Shown piece by piece: positions 7,914 through 19,277 of a stretch of 64,000 nucleotides of DNA. The notes under the pieces are model-generated. The model did not search any database. It was not told where the DNA came from and worked only from the letters and a program-made list of their open reading frames with translations. The translations under genes and the position numbers were made by a program. Source of the stretch: Enterococcus faecalis. Lineage in GTDB: Bacteria > Bacillota > Bacilli > Lactobacillales > Enterococcaceae. The stretch covers positions 2,658,001 through 2,722,000 of the forward strand of contig NZ_CP118962.1 of the NCBI RefSeq assembly GCF_029024925.1, written 5' to 3'. Within the stretch, counting starts at the first letter, position 1. Each line of letters starts with the position of its first letter.

Positions 7914-10070
7914 TTAATTACTCGTACTACTTTCACTAGTGGTGCTTTTTGAATCATTTGCTTTTGAATAATAAACTGTAACAGAGTCGCCTTTTTTGAC
8001 TTTGCTGCCAGCGGATGGGCTAGTTCGTTCAACGACTTGGCCATCGCCAGAGCCAGATAATCCTTGTTCATTGATTTTAAGGCCAGCGTTATTGATGCTG
8101 TCTTCTGCAGCTTTTGGCGAATAACCTGAAATATCGGGAACAGTTACTGAGTCGCTGCCTTTGCTGACATGTAAAGTAATCGTGTCATTTTTCGGATCAA
8201 CAGCGGTACCAGAAGCTGGTTCTTGACTAATCACAGTATCTTTTTCAACCTTGTCGCTTTCTTCGTCCACTCGTTTAATTTGAGATTCTGGGATACCTAA
8301 AGCAATTAAGCGACTTACCGCATTATCGTAAGAAATTCCGCTATAATCAGAAAGTGTCACTTTGTCGCTACCTTTACTTACATATAACGTCACTTGGCCA
8401 TTTTTAGGTGTCACGGTGCCACCTGGTGCGGGGTCTTGCGTAATGACTAAACCTGGTTCTACCGTATCGCTTGCTTGGTCGACACGCGTAATTTGAGATT
8501 CAGAAATGCCTAACTGTGCCAGTGCATTTACTGCATTTGTGTAAGAATAACCGGCGTAACTAGGCAAAGTAACCGCTTCTGGTCCTTCACTGACCGTTAA
8601 AGTGACTTTGTCTTTTTTCGGATCAACTTTTTTACCTGCAGCTGGTTTTTGTTTAATAATGTTATCTGTAGACACAGAATCACTGTATTCTTTTTTCGTT
8701 GTAATTTGGTCTTCTGAAAACCCTAGTTTTTTCAAGGCTTCGACAGCAGATTCATACGATTCGTTTGTATAATCGGCCATCTCAATTTTTTCTGTTCCAG
8801 AGCTGATATATAAAGTAACAGATCGGCCTTTTTTCACAGATGATTTTGCTTCGGGGTCTGTTTTGACCACCTTGCCTTCTTCAATCTTATCATCGGGAAT
8901 TTTTTTGGTTTCACTATCGACTTTCAGCCCGGCACTTTGTAGCGCTTGTGAAGCGTCCGCTTTCGTTTCATTTGTAACATCAGGAACTTCAACGTCTTTA
9001 CCACCCGACATTGCAAAGGCTAAGCCACCTATTGCTAAAGCAATTAATGCCGCAATTGCTAAGCCAATCCACAATTTTTTACGGTTTTTCTTCGGTGGTT
9101 GTTCAGCTAAAATGTCATCTGCGATATCTTCTGGGACTTCGACAGGCGTTGTCTCTTCCGGTTCAGCGATGTCTTCGGGAATCGGAGTTAATACTTTCGT
9201 TTCTCCTAATAAAGCCGTTGGTTCCCACGCAGGTTCGTTTAAACGACTGGCTGACAAGGACGTGTATAAGTCTTCTGCCATCTCATTCGCTGTTTTGTAG
9301 CGATCGCTTGGGTCTTTTGCGGTTGCATGACGAACCACATTTTCCAATGATTGAGGAATCCCTGGATCAAACATTTTAACAGAGGGAATTTCTTCTTGAA
9401 AATGTTTTAAGGCAATCGTTACGGCTGATTCACCATCAAAAGGTACATTCCCCGTTAGCATTTCATAGAGAATAATTCCCACAGCGTAAATATCTGATTG
9501 GTTAGTCGCCATGCTTCCGCGCGCTTGTTCTGGCGATAAGTAATGCACCGAACCTAACATTGTGTTCGTTTGCGTAATTGACGTTTCTGACAAAGCAATC
9601 GCAATCCCAAAGTCAGTAATTTTGACTGTGCCGTGTTCGTCAATCAGAATGTTTTGCGGTTTTAAATCCCGGTGAATAATTCTATGTTCATGTGCCATTG
9701 CGACAGCAGATAAAATTTGTTGTGTAATGTCCACAACTGTGGAATAAGGGATTGGGAAATGCGTTTGGATGTAACGTTTTAAGTCCATTCCTTTCACATA
9801 TTCCATGACTAAATATTGTAGTCCATCTTCTTCGCCTACATCGTACACACTGACGATATTCGGGTGAACCAGCTCAGTTGCGGCTAGTGCTTCACGCTGA
9901 AAACGTCGGATGGCGGCTTGATCGTTTTGGAAGTCAAAGCGCAAGACTTTTACTGCAACGTCTCGGTCTAAAATTAAATCGTGTGCTAAATAGACGTTGG
10001 CCATGCCGCCGCTTCCGATGCTGCCAATAATGTGATATCGACCATTCAGCTTCTTGCCGATTTCTATCAT
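7914..10070 (-). CDS. prkC: PASTA-domain Ser/Thr protein kinase (IreK/PrkC)
   Basis: A transmembrane eukaryotic-type kinase that senses cell-wall fragments and controls envelope stress and cephalosporin resistance in enterococci, where it is called IreK. The 718-residue protein has a kinase domain (about 11-270) with GSGGMA, AVKVL (Lys41), HRDLKPQN and DFG. A juxtamembrane stretch, one membrane segment ([20 protein letters not shown]) and five tandem PASTA repeats (about 360-700) follow, then a Ser-rich tail. Its start overlaps the ireP stop by 4 nt. All catalytic residues are present. Confidence 0.97.
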   Translation of the reverse strand: MIEIGKKLNGRYHIIGSIGSGGMANVYLAHDLILDRDVAVKVLRFDFQNDQAAIRRFQREALAATELVHPNIVSVYDVGEEDGLQYLVMEYVKGMDLKRYIQTHFPIPYSTVVDITQQILSAVAMAHEHRIIHRDLKPQNILIDEHGTVKITDFGIAIALSETSITQTNTMLGSVHYLSPEQARGSMATNQSDIYAVGIILYEMLTGNVPFDGESAVTIALKHFQEEIPSVKMFDPGIPQSLENVVRHATAKDPSDRYKTANEMAEDLYTSLSASRLNEPAWEPTALLGETKVLTPIPEDIAEPEETTPVEVPEDIADDILAEQPPKKNRKKLWIGLAIAALIALAIGGLAFAMSGGKDVEVPDVTNETKADASQALQSAGLKVDSETKKIPDDKIEEGKVVKTDPEAKSSVKKGRSVTLYISSGTEKIEMADYTNESYESAVEALKKLGFSEDQITTKKEYSDSVSTDNIIKQKPAAGKKVDPKKDKVTLTVSEGPEAVTLPSYAGYSYTNAVNALAQLGISESQITRVDQASDTVEPGLVITQDPAPGGTVTPKNGQVTLYVSKGSDKVTLSDYSGISYDNAVSRLIALGIPESQIKRVDEESDKVEKDTVISQEPASGTAVDPKNDTITLHVSKGSDSVTVPDISGYSPKAAEDSINNAGLKINEQGLSGSGDGQVVERTSPSAGSKVKKGDSVTVYYSKANDSKSTTSESSTSN

Positions 10071-10816
10071 TGGTTTTCCTCCTTCTGTTCGTCAAAGTGT
10101 ATCACTAACACGGTAATGTTATCTAAACCACCCGCTTCATTTGCTTGGGCAACGAGTTGGCTTAATTTGGATTCTAAGGGATCTGACGTCTCTAAAATTT
10201 CTAAAATTTTTGTCTCAGGAACCATATTGGTTAAACCGTCCGAACATAACAGTAAATAGTCATTAGGCAGCCATTCATGATTGGTTACATCGACTTCAAC
10301 AGTGCCAGGCATTCCCAAAGAACGTGTTAGGACATTTTTTCGTGGATGATTTGCAGCCATCTCACGAGTAATCTCCCCTGATTTTACTAGTTCATTCACT
10401 AAAGAATGATCTTCTGTTAATTGTAACATGTGTTGGTCACGAACTAAATAAGCACGACTGTCCCCCACATTTGCTAAGACAAATGAATCCGGTAAAAGGA
10501 TGGCACCAACCACGGTTGTCCCCATTCCTAAATACTCTGGTTTCGATTGTCCGCGTTCATAAATTTTTTCATTTTCCTTTTGAATTGCTTGAATTAACCA
10601 CTGTGCAGATTTTTCAGCTGAGTCGACAGACGCATTGGACCAACTCTCACCTAAATTATTGACTGCCATTTGGCTAGCGACATCACCTGCTTGGTGGCCA
10701 CCCATGCCATCTGCTAAAACAGCAAAGGTTATGTGTTGTTGGTTCTCAAAAACGTTGGCATAATCTTGGTTCGTATTTCTTTTGCGACCGACATCTGATT
10801 GAACGTTGATTTCCAA
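10067..10816 (-). CDS. ireP: PP2C-family Ser/Thr phosphatase (IreP/PrpC)
   Basis: Dephosphorylates the kinase IreK and its targets, opposing kinase signalling. The 249-residue PPM-type phosphatase shows the metal-binding motifs [35 protein letters not shown] and [11 protein letters not shown] in the usual order. Cytoplasmic; no membrane segment. Overlap by 4 nt with the kinase gene keeps the pair in fixed ratio. Located 1 bp after rsmB. Confidence 0.97.
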   Translation of the reverse strand: MEINVQSDVGRKRNTNQDYANVFENQQHITFAVLADGMGGHQAGDVASQMAVNNLGESWSNASVDSAEKSAQWLIQAIQKENEKIYERGQSKPEYLGMGTTVVGAILLPDSFVLANVGDSRAYLVRDQHMLQLTEDHSLVNELVKSGEITREMAANHPRKNVLTRSLGMPGTVEVDVTNHEWLPNDYLLLCSDGLTNMVPETKILEILETSDPLESKLSQLVAQANEAGGLDNITVLVIHFDEQKEENQ

Positions 10817-10817
10817 A

Positions 10818-12197
10818 TTATTTCACCTCATTTGAACTAACTTTCCGCATACAGCAAATAAAGAAGCCATCTGTCATGTATTGATGGGGATACAGAACCA
10901 GTTCTTGCTCTTTTACTACTGCTTGGACATTTTCATTTGCAACAATTTCAATTTTTTCAAATTCAGGGTGTTTGGCTAAAAAGGCTGCCACCACTTCCTG
11001 ATTTTCTTCTGGCGTAATAGTACAAGTGCTATAGACCATTATACCCCATTGTTTTAGTGTTGGGGCAACACTTTCTAAGATTTCTAACTGAATTTTAGGT
11101 AAATTTTGAAAATCATTGGCCGTTTTATGGTATTTAATGTCTGGTTTACGGCGCATTAGCCCTAAGCCTGAACATGGCGCATCAACTAAAATCCGATCAA
11201 AGGTTTCTGCGGGAAATTCTTCGGCCACTTGTCGCGCATCAAGCTTTTCTGCTTGGACGACATCCGCCACATGGAGGCGTTGCGCATTTTCATTAATTAG
11301 CTTAATTTTGTGCGCATGAATATCTAAAGAGGTCACACGACCACCTGCTTCAGCCTCTAAAAAAGTTGCGATATGAGTCGTTTTACCACCAGGAGCCGCG
11401 CAGGCATCCAAGACACAATGATGCGGTTCAATTTGCATCGCTGGAGCCACGAGCATAGAGCTTTCATCTTGAATAGTTAAACAACCGTTAATAAACAGTT
11501 CACTACCAGCTAAGTAGCCTTTTTCAGCGACAACACCATAAGGGGAAAGTTGACTTTCCTTCGCGGCAATCCCTGTTTCTTGTAATTCTTCCAGCGCTTC
11601 TTCTCGTGAAATAAACCGTGTGTTTACTCGGCCACTCGCATGGCTTTTTTCAAATAATGACAAACCTAACTGCCGTGTTTCTTCTTCGCCTAATTGGGCA
11701 AGCAATTTTTCTGTTAACCAACGTGGCATGCTAATTTCCGTGGCTAAACGATCAACTGGATCGCTAATTGCTGCCAAACTAGGTGCTCCATTTCGTTGGA
11801 ACGCCCGCAGCACGCCATTCACGAATTTACCAATCCCAGGATTGCCACGACGTTTGCCAATTTCAACCGCTTCATTAATGACTGCATGATCGGGCACTTT
11901 ATCTAAATAAAGTAATTGATATAACGATAAAATCAATAAATTTTTCACCCAATTATCGACTTTTTGCGGTTTCTTAACAAATGGTGTTAAGTAGTATTCC
12001 AACAATAATTTGCGACTAATTGTGCCGTAGACAAGTTCTGTAAACAAGCGGCCATCTTTCTCGCTTAGTTCTGATTTTGTCATCATTTCATTAAGTAAAA
12101 GATTGGAGTACGCCCCACCTTTATCCACACGTTCGATGGTTTCTAAAGCAACGTATCGAACAGAACGTTTTAATTTCTTGGGGATTTTTTCAGCCAT
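10818..12197 (-). CDS. rsmB: 16S rRNA m5C967 methyltransferase
   Basis: Methylates cytosine 967 of 16S rRNA with S-adenosylmethionine. The 459-residue protein has an N-terminal NusB-like RNA-binding domain (about 10-135) and a Rossmann methyltransferase domain with ACAAPGGKT (SAM site), DAPCSGLG and VYSTCTI carrying the two catalytic cysteines of the Nop2/Sun family. Full length. Located between fmt and ireP with 1-5 bp gaps. Confidence 0.96.
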   Translation of the reverse strand: MAEKIPKKLKRSVRYVALETIERVDKGGAYSNLLLNEMMTKSELSEKDGRLFTELVYGTISRKLLLEYYLTPFVKKPQKVDNWVKNLLILSLYQLLYLDKVPDHAVINEAVEIGKRRGNPGIGKFVNGVLRAFQRNGAPSLAAISDPVDRLATEISMPRWLTEKLLAQLGEEETRQLGLSLFEKSHASGRVNTRFISREEALEELQETGIAAKESQLSPYGVVAEKGYLAGSELFINGCLTIQDESSMLVAPAMQIEPHHCVLDACAAPGGKTTHIATFLEAEAGGRVTSLDIHAHKIKLINENAQRLHVADVVQAEKLDARQVAEEFPAETFDRILVDAPCSGLGLMRRKPDIKYHKTANDFQNLPKIQLEILESVAPTLKQWGIMVYSTCTITPEENQEVVAAFLAKHPEFEKIEIVANENVQAVVKEQELVLYPHQYMTDGFFICCMRKVSSNEVK

Positions 12198-12202
12198 TTT
12201 TG

Positions 12203-13144
12203 TTAGTCCACCTTATCTTTTTCTGCGACATTTTGACCAACGCCATTTAAAAATTCTTGAATCGTTAATTGACCTTTACCTGCTGGTTGCAGGCGATCAA
12301 TTTGAAGGACTGTCCCTTCGCCACAAGCAATCCATAGCGCTTTTTTACTACGTTGGATAATCGTTCCTGGGGCGCTAGTTGTTGTTTCAGTCAGTGGTGT
12401 CACTGCCCAAATTTTCCAGTTGGTCCCTTGATAGGTTGTGAACGCTGTTGGCCAAGGACGCATACCACGCACTTGGTTATCGATTGCCTCAGCAGTTTTT
12501 TGCCAGTCAATTCGTTCTTGTTCCCGGGTAATATTTGGTGAAAAAGTAGCCTCTTCTTCCACTTGTGGAATAGGCGTGATTTCGCCAGCAATTAGCTTAG
12601 GTAACGTCTCTAATAAAAGTTCTTTTCCTAGAATGCTTAATTTTTCAAACATGGTGCCTACATCGTCTTGTTTCGTAATCGGAATTGCACGTTGCGATAA
12701 AATCGCGCCAGCATCCATTTTTTTCACCATTTCCATAATCGTGACGCCTGTTTCTTTTTCTCCTTCAATAATCGAGTAATGTACAGGTGCGCCGCCACGA
12801 TATTTTGGTAAAAGTGAGGCATGGACATTAATCGCACCTAGTTTGGGCGCTTTTAAAATTTTCTCTGGTAAAAATTGTCCAAAGGCTGCTGTCACAATTA
12901 AATCTGGTGCTAAGTCAATCACTTTTTCCATTTCAGGAGAACCTGAAATTTTCTCTGGTTGTAAGACTAATAAGTTATGTTTTAAAGCTGCTTCTTTGAC
13001 AGGCGTTGGGGTAATCACTTTTTTTCGGCCAACTGGTCGATCTGGTTGCGTGACAACCGCTTGAACGTCATAGCCTGCCTCGATTAAACTTTCTAAAATC
13101 GGAACAGAAAAGGCTGGTGTACCCATAAATACAATTTTAGTCAT
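12203..13144 (-). CDS. fmt: Methionyl-tRNA formyltransferase
   Basis: Formylates initiator Met-tRNA using 10-formyltetrahydrofolate. The protein of about 313 residues carries VFMGTPAFSVPIL, the catalytic NVHASLLPKYRGGAPVHYS loop, and the EKETGVTIM and DAGAIL strands. The ATG at 13144 is preferred to the TTG one codon earlier because it is 9 nt from GGAGG. Its start overlaps the end of def, as in many bacteria. Confidence 0.97.
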   Translation of the reverse strand: MTKIVFMGTPAFSVPILESLIEAGYDVQAVVTQPDRPVGRKKVITPTPVKEAALKHNLLVLQPEKISGSPEMEKVIDLAPDLIVTAAFGQFLPEKILKAPKLGAINVHASLLPKYRGGAPVHYSIIEGEKETGVTIMEMVKKMDAGAILSQRAIPITKQDDVGTMFEKLSILGKELLLETLPKLIAGEITPIPQVEEEATFSPNITREQERIDWQKTAEAIDNQVRGMRPWPTAFTTYQGTNWKIWAVTPLTETTTSAPGTIIQRSKKALWIACGEGTVLQIDRLQPAGKGQLTIQEFLNGVGQNVAEKDKVD

Positions 13145-13631
13145 CAAAATGTTCCTCCATATACGCTTCTAAATCTTCTGGTGCAATTTTCTCAATCATT
13201 TTGTCGATAAATAACTCGCCATTCAAATGATCAATTTCGTGTTGAAAAGCTCGAGCTAAATAGCCGTAAGCCGTAACTTCCATTTCTTCACCTTCACGGT
13301 CAAAATAACGGACAGTCACTTCATCTGCTCGTTCAACGGTTCCATATGTTTCTGGAATACTTAAACAGCCTTCCACATCAATACTGGTTCCCTTTTTTTC
13401 AATAATCACTGGATTAATTAGTTCAAAATGACCAGATTCTTCATCGATTTCAATCACTGCCATTTGCAAATTTTTACCAATTTGCGGGGCTGCTAAGCCA
13501 ATCCCATCATGGGCCAGCATTGTTTCATACATATCCTCTAGTAACTGCACAATTTCATCGGTAATAATCGTCACAGGTTGAGCCTTCATTTTTAAGTGTT
13601 CGTTCGGGTGAATCACAACTGGATAGCGCAT
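13137..13631 (-). CDS. def: Peptide deformylase
   Basis: Removes the N-formyl group from new proteins, the partner step to Fmt. The three metalloprotease motifs are present: DGIGLAAPQ, EGCLSIP and QHEIDHLNG. I chose the ATG at 13631 (MRYPVVIHP...) because GAAAGGAG lies 5 nt before it; the upstream in-frame start lacks a site. At about 164 residues it is a type I-like (or type III-like) short deformylase. The enterococcal chromosome probably has another def elsewhere, which cannot be seen here. Confidence 0.95.
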   Translation of the reverse strand: MRYPVVIHPNEHLKMKAQPVTIITDEIVQLLEDMYETMLAHDGIGLAAPQIGKNLQMAVIEIDEESGHFELINPVIIEKKGTSIDVEGCLSIPETYGTVERADEVTVRYFDREGEEMEVTAYGYLARAFQHEIDHLNGELFIDKMIEKIAPEDLEAYMEEHFDD

Positions 13632-13657
13632 AAGTGCTCCTTTCAAAGCTGTATTTT

Positions 13658-16090
13658 TTAAATAAAATTCATGGGTTCTGCATCAATGGAAAGCTTTAAA
13701 CCACGAGCCGTTGCTCGTTGTGTATCGGTTAAAATTTCTTTCAATAATGGTTGAAGCATTGGTTCTTGTTTATACTTGATAATCACTTGATAAAAGTATC
13801 GATTATTGACACGCATAATTGCGTTAGGCGTTGGTCCCAACAAAATAGCTTGCGGCGATAAGCCTTGTTTTAATTTCGTCGCAATTTGAAACATTTGTTT
13901 CGCTGCTTCATTTTCTTCAGGATGGCTAGCCGTAATTTGGACCGTAAAATAGTACGGCGGATAATCCCCACGATGACGGATATACATTTCTTTTGTATAA
14001 AAATCTTCATAATCTTGGGCTTTTGCCAATTGTATCGCATAATGCTCGGGGTTAAAAGATTGAATGATGACTTCTCCCGGTTTTTCAGCACGACCAGCTC
14101 GGCCACTGACCTGTGTCAATAACTGGAAGGTCCGTTCACTGGAACGAAAATCGGGTAAATTCAAGGCGGTATCAGCATTTAAGACACCGACTAACGTCAC
14201 ATTTGGAAAGTCCAGTCCTTTGGCAATCATTTGTGTGCCTAATAAGATATCCGCTTGTCCTTCACCAAATGTTCGCAAAATTTTTTCATGCGCACCTTTG
14301 CGACGGGTCGTATCAACATCCATTCGGAGAATACGACTGTCTGGTAATAACGTTTGTAATTCTTCTTCTACTTTTTGTGTGCCTGTTCCGTAGTAGCGAA
14401 TTTTATCTTGGCCACAGTTAGGACAGCGATAAGGAATCCGTTCTTCATGCCCACAATAATGACATTTCATTGTTTTACTATCCATATGCAAAGTCAAGGA
14501 AATATCACAATTCGGACACGGCAACACATAGCCACAATCGCGACACATCACAAATGACGAATAGCCACGGCGATTAAGTAGGAGAACACTTTGTTCGTTT
14601 TTCTCTAAGCGTTCTTGGAGTTTTTCTTGTAACGACATGGAAAAAGAAGAGACATTGCCATTTTCTACTTCTTGCCGCATATCCACTACATCAATCGTAG
14701 GCAAGGTTGCCGCTTGATTGGCACGCTGTGTTAATCGTAACCGCTGATAAACATTTTTTTGTGCGCGAGCGCGTGATTCCAAGGACGGCGTGGCACTACC
14801 TAAAACAACAGGGCAATGATGGTACTCCGAACGCCAAATCGCTAAATCTCTCGCGTGGTAGCGGGGGGTTTCTTCTTGTTTATAACTTGCCTCGTGTTCT
14901 TCATCAATAATGATCACACCGATGTTTTCGATTGGCGCAAAAATGGCTGAACGCGCGCCAACCACCACTTCCGCTTCTCCTCGTTCGATCTTCCGCCACT
15001 CATCGTATTTTTCACCTTGCGATAAGCCACTGTGCATTACAGCAACATGTTCGCCAAAGCGACTTTTAAAGCGTTGCACCATTTGCGGAGTTAAAGAAAT
15101 TTCAGGGACAAGCATAATGGCTGTTTTGCCTTGGTTAAGAACTTCTGCAATGACCTGTAGATAAACTTCTGTTTTCCCGCTTCCTGTAATACCTTCCAAT
15201 AAGTAGGTTTGGCTTTGCTGTTCTTGGACCGATTGTAAGATTGTTTCCACAGCCACCTGTTGTTCTGCATTCAAAGATAACGCAGTCGTTTTTTCAAACG
15301 TCTGATTAGCAAACGGATCACGATACGCCTCTTTTTCAATGAACGTTAACCAGCCGTTTTTGGCCGCTTCATTTAAAAGCGCGGTACTGAAACCTAATTC
15401 TTTCATTTCCTTCACAGCGGTGACTTTTTCAGTGCCCAAGCGTTGTAAATAGTAAAGAAGTTGCTCTTTCTTCTTAGCTCCCTTGCGTAAACCCAAACGA
15501 ATTTCCTCTAATTGTTCAAATTCCTTAGCGGCTTGAATGAAGCGGACCATTTTGACTTTATTTCTCGTCGTAACTTCGTAGCGAATATCGACTTTTTGCT
15601 GTTTACGCAACGCCATTAGTTGAGGCAAAAGCCCACGTTCTTGCGCTTGGTCCCACGAAATTTCCTCTAAACCATAAAATAACTGATCTTGTAATTCTTC
15701 AGAAAGCTCATCCGTTAAATAAATATATTTTTGGTAATCGGCACGCATTACGCTAGGCAACATGGTTTGCAAACAAGTGATTTTAAAGGCAAACGTTTTT
15801 TCCTTCATATAATCAGCTAAAGCCAACATTTCTGTATTTAAAACAGGTTTTAAATCCAACACCGCCACTAGTTCTTTCAACTGAACATTTGTTTCGTCAA
15901 GAACCATTGCAGCCATTGGTTCAATGGCTAGAACAAACCCTTGAACATGCCGATTACCGTTACCAAAAGGCACTTCTACACGCATGCCGACAGCCAATTG
16001 CTCATTTAAATTTTCAGGAACTAAATAAGTGAATGGTTGATCGGTTTGCATCGTTGGTACATCCACAATAACTTTGGCTACTTTTTGCAT
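13658..16090 (-). CDS. priA: Primosomal helicase PriA
   Basis: Restarts replication at stalled or collapsed forks by loading the primosome. The 810-residue protein has an N-terminal fork-binding domain, helicase motif I GITGSGKTEVYL, motif II IIIDEEHEASYK, a zinc-binding block of four CxxC pairs (CRDC, CPNC, CHYC, CPNC), and the motif GRAGRAEKPG. Length is normal. It sits between rpoZ and def; coaBC, often found between rpoZ and priA, is absent here. Confidence 0.97.
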   Translation of the reverse strand: MQKVAKVIVDVPTMQTDQPFTYLVPENLNEQLAVGMRVEVPFGNGNRHVQGFVLAIEPMAAMVLDETNVQLKELVAVLDLKPVLNTEMLALADYMKEKTFAFKITCLQTMLPSVMRADYQKYIYLTDELSEELQDQLFYGLEEISWDQAQERGLLPQLMALRKQQKVDIRYEVTTRNKVKMVRFIQAAKEFEQLEEIRLGLRKGAKKKEQLLYYLQRLGTEKVTAVKEMKELGFSTALLNEAAKNGWLTFIEKEAYRDPFANQTFEKTTALSLNAEQQVAVETILQSVQEQQSQTYLLEGITGSGKTEVYLQVIAEVLNQGKTAIMLVPEISLTPQMVQRFKSRFGEHVAVMHSGLSQGEKYDEWRKIERGEAEVVVGARSAIFAPIENIGVIIIDEEHEASYKQEETPRYHARDLAIWRSEYHHCPVVLGSATPSLESRARAQKNVYQRLRLTQRANQAATLPTIDVVDMRQEVENGNVSSFSMSLQEKLQERLEKNEQSVLLLNRRGYSSFVMCRDCGYVLPCPNCDISLTLHMDSKTMKCHYCGHEERIPYRCPNCGQDKIRYYGTGTQKVEEELQTLLPDSRILRMDVDTTRRKGAHEKILRTFGEGQADILLGTQMIAKGLDFPNVTLVGVLNADTALNLPDFRSSERTFQLLTQVSGRAGRAEKPGEVIIQSFNPEHYAIQLAKAQDYEDFYTKEMYIRHRGDYPPYYFTVQITASHPEENEAAKQMFQIATKLKQGLSPQAILLGPTPNAIMRVNNRYFYQVIIKYKQEPMLQPLLKEILTDTQRATARGLKLSIDAEPMNFI

Positions 16091-16188
16091 GGTGCATCCT
16101 CCTTTTTATGTAAATTCTCTTTGCCTATTGTACTAAAGATTGACTGATTTGTCTTGTGTGTCTCGTTGGCACCTTTCAGAATAAACGA

Positions 16189-16225
16189 AGAGAAAGCCTC
16201 TGAAATAGACAGACGGCTTTCTCCA
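16189..16225. terminator. Hairpin between rpoZ and priA
   Basis: Inverted repeat gagaaagcc/ggctttctc with an inner tctg/caga pair. It has no clear T-run, so it may be an attenuator or processing site, not a full terminator. Confidence 0.4.
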
Positions 16226-16244
16226 TTCGTTGACAATCATTCAA

Positions 16245-16547
16245 TTAATTTTTTTCGTCACGTAAACGGTTTTCTAATTCTTTTTGTTCTTGTTCACGTT
16301 GGCGTTTGCGTTCTTCACGTTCAATGCGTAGACGTTCGCGTTTTTCTTCAGGATTTGGATCACTGATCACTGTTCCTGCTTCGATTTCTTCTAACGCACG
16401 ACCCACACTTTTTACAGAATCAAAGGATTCAACGGTTGGTTGAACGCCTTCATCTAATTCATGCGCACGTTTGCTTGCTAAAATAACCAAAGAATATTTT
16501 GAAGGGACTTCTTTTAATAATGAGTCAATTGACGGTTTTAACATCAT
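16245..16547 (-). CDS. rpoZ: RNA polymerase omega subunit
   Basis: A small subunit that helps fold and stabilise the beta' subunit of RNA polymerase. The 100-residue protein begins [20 protein letters not shown] and contains [11 protein letters not shown] and SVGRALEEI, the omega core. The C-terminus is a long charged Glu/Arg-rich helix (about 67-100), as seen in Firmicute homologues. It follows gmk after 4 bp with an AGGAGA site. Confidence 0.93.
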   Translation of the reverse strand: MMLKPSIDSLLKEVPSKYSLVILASKRAHELDEGVQPTVESFDSVKSVGRALEEIEAGTVISDPNPEEKRERLRIEREERKRQREQEQKELENRLRDEKN

Positions 16548-16551
16548 AAGG

Positions 16552-17178
<627 letters not shown>

Positions 17179-17389
17179 TCAAAACATAATTTCACAGTAT
17201 TAGTTCTATTTTGCACTTTTTTTCTGCAATTTTCAAGACTTTCTTGGAGATTCACTGAAAAAATAACATTTCTTCTTTAATTTGGCTTTCATAACTTGTT
17301 CTTTTTTTAAACAAATTACCTAGAATTCCTATACAGGCAGCCATTTTTTAAGTAAAATGAAGTGATGACTCCTTTAGGATGAAAAAAAC

Positions 17390-18871
17390 GTGAATAAGAA
17401 AGGACTGAGAAACATCGCACGAATTAAACCATTTACATTGTTTCTGCTAGGCTTAGTTGTCAGTTGTGGGGCCTTTTTTGCCCAACCTACTGTGACTCAC
17501 GCAGAAGAAGATATTACCGCGATTGCTAAAAAAATGGGGACGACCCTGAAAGCGGATGGCATTCCCAAAGCAGCCATCGTTGTTGATGCTGATTCTGGAG
17601 AAATTCTCTGGTCGCAGCAACCAGATTTAGCGTGGAATCCTGCCAGTATTGCCAAAGTGATGACCATGTACTTGGCCTTTGAAGCAATGGAGCAAGGAAA
17701 ATTTACAATGGATACGACTGTGACTGCTACGCAAAAAGATGTCGATATTTCTAAAATATATGCCATTAGTAATAACAAAATTACGTTAGGTGTTGCTTAT
17801 CCAGTCCGTGAACTGTTAAAAATGATTGCTGTCCCCTCTTCTAATGTGGCGACTCTCATGTTGGCAAACTTAATTTCAGGGAACCAGCCTACTGACTTTG
17901 TTCATTTAATGAATCAAAAAGCGGCTGAATTAGGGATGACAAATACTACCTATTACAACTGCAGTGGGGCGCAAGCAAGTGCCTTTAACGGCCTGTATCA
18001 AATGCAAGGAATTGACCCAAATGGCGATAACGTCTCTACAGCTAGAGATTTAGCTTCACTAACCTATCATTTTCTGAAAAATTATCCAGAAATTTTAGAA
18101 ATCACCAATAAACCAGTGGTGAAAACAATGGTCGGCACGCCTTACGAGGAAACGTTTGAAGCGTACAATTATTCTTTACCAGGCGCTAAGTATGGTTATC
18201 AAGGCGTGGATGGTTTAAAAACAGGCTCTAGTCCAACAGGCGGCTTTAACTATATTGCGACTGTCAAACAAGGAGATTTCCGTTTAATTGAAGTCATTTT
18301 AGGCGTTGGTAATTGGCAAAACCAAGATGGTGAATACGAACGGCATGTTGCTGGGAATGCTTTGCTGGACTATGCCTATACGACATACGAACGCAAAAAA
18401 CTTTTAGACAAAGGACCACAAACCATTGATCACAAAAAAGTCACTTTGGCTAACGATTTATACGGTGTCGTTCCCAAAGGCAGTCAGCCTACTTTTAAAT
18501 TAGTAGCAGGGCAGGTGCAAGTCGACACGCCTTTGACATTGTTAAATAGTACTGTTCAAGCGCCTAAAGTGGCTTACCAAGAAGTTAAGCCAAAACAAAC
18601 AACAGCTGAAGCTGCGGAAGAATCAAACGAACATTCTGGGGATACCACCGTTGCAGAACCGAATCATTTTATTCCCAAATCGATTGCCACAAGTGTTTTA
18701 GTCCTTTTCGGGCTGATCTTCTCAGTAATTACCCGTCAGCTTCAAAAACGTTTAGAACGTCAGAAAAAACACGGCAAAGAAAGCAGTAAAACTGCAGCCA
18801 TGCGGACAATCTTTTTAAGTGCCGCAGTTCTTTCTTTCCTATGCGCCGTTGGCTTGTTTCTTTTATTCTAA
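17390..18871 (+). CDS. dacA: D-alanyl-D-alanine carboxypeptidase (PBP5-like)
   Basis: Trims the terminal D-Ala from peptidoglycan pentapeptides. The 493-residue protein has a signal peptide (about 1-38, ending near THAEE), the S11 active-site triad SIAK, SSN and KTGSSP, then a PBP5-type C-terminal domain (about 350-400). Two hydrophobic segments at the C-terminus (ATSVLVLFGLIFSVITRQL and TIFLSAAVLSFLCAVGLFLLF) should anchor it; two is more than the single amphipathic anchor usual for PBP5. The start is GTG. It is the only plus-strand gene between rpmB and rpiR. Confidence 0.95.
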   Translation: MNKKGLRNIARIKPFTLFLLGLVVSCGAFFAQPTVTHAEEDITAIAKKMGTTLKADGIPKAAIVVDADSGEILWSQQPDLAWNPASIAKVMTMYLAFEAMEQGKFTMDTTVTATQKDVDISKIYAISNNKITLGVAYPVRELLKMIAVPSSNVATLMLANLISGNQPTDFVHLMNQKAAELGMTNTTYYNCSGAQASAFNGLYQMQGIDPNGDNVSTARDLASLTYHFLKNYPEILEITNKPVVKTMVGTPYEETFEAYNYSLPGAKYGYQGVDGLKTGSSPTGGFNYIATVKQGDFRLIEVILGVGNWQNQDGEYERHVAGNALLDYAYTTYERKKLLDKGPQTIDHKKVTLANDLYGVVPKGSQPTFKLVAGQVQVDTPLTLLNSTVQAPKVAYQEVKPKQTTAEAAEESNEHSGDTTVAEPNHFIPKSIATSVLVLFGLIFSVITRQLQKRLERQKKHGKESSKTAAMRTIFLSAAVLSFLCAVGLFLLF

Positions 18872-18885
18872 TTAAAAAAAAAATA

Positions 18886-18917
18886 CCACCAAGCGTGAAA
18901 TGCTTGGTGGCATTTTT
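18886..18917. terminator. Bidirectional terminator after dacA
   Basis: Nine-bp stem ccaccaagc/gcttggtgg with A-run before and T-run after; serves dacA and the converging gene at 18917. Confidence 0.88.
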
Positions 18918-19204
18918 TATAAGCCCATATTAGAAAGCGTATTGACCACGTTCATCAATTCATCGCGACGACGAACTTGTTTGTCGACAGGGCCGTCAAC
19001 TTCTTTCACGTCAATGCGAACAACAAAGTGACGATTCAAAGTAACAAACGTGTCTTCGTTAATTTGGATATTTAATTCTGTTTCAGAATAGCTTGCACAA
19101 GCATCTTGCCAGACGTCAAATGGTTCTCTGTCTGAAGCGACTTCTGTTTTTACCACAGAACGACCACTTAATTCTTGAAAGGTTACATCATAAAATTTAG
19201 TCAT
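18917..19204 (-). CDS. Conserved hypothetical protein, 95 residues
   Basis: I do not recognise a family. The protein (MTKFYDVTFQELSGRSVVKT...) is soluble, mixed alpha/beta, with a patch INEDTFVTLNRHFVVRIDVKEV that looks like paired beta strands, and no signal peptide. I chose the ATG at 19204, which has GAGGTG 6 nt upstream, over one six codons earlier. It stands alone, separated from yicC by 73 bp, and shares a terminator with dacA. Confidence 0.75.
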   Translation of the reverse strand: MTKFYDVTFQELSGRSVVKTEVASDREPFDVWQDACASYSETELNIQINEDTFVTLNRHFVVRIDVKEVDGPVDKQVRRRDELMNVVNTLSNMGL

Positions 19205-19277
19205 TGCTTTCACCTCTGTCATTTATTCGTTACTTCTATATTATAGCGTTTTCTGGAAAAACACGAAACCATTTTCT

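Noticed and set aside
13870-14122. Long frames opposite or out of phase with priA, mutS, fmt and GH65.
   Set aside because: They overlap genes with clear family motifs, lack ribosome binding sites and have shadow-like composition.
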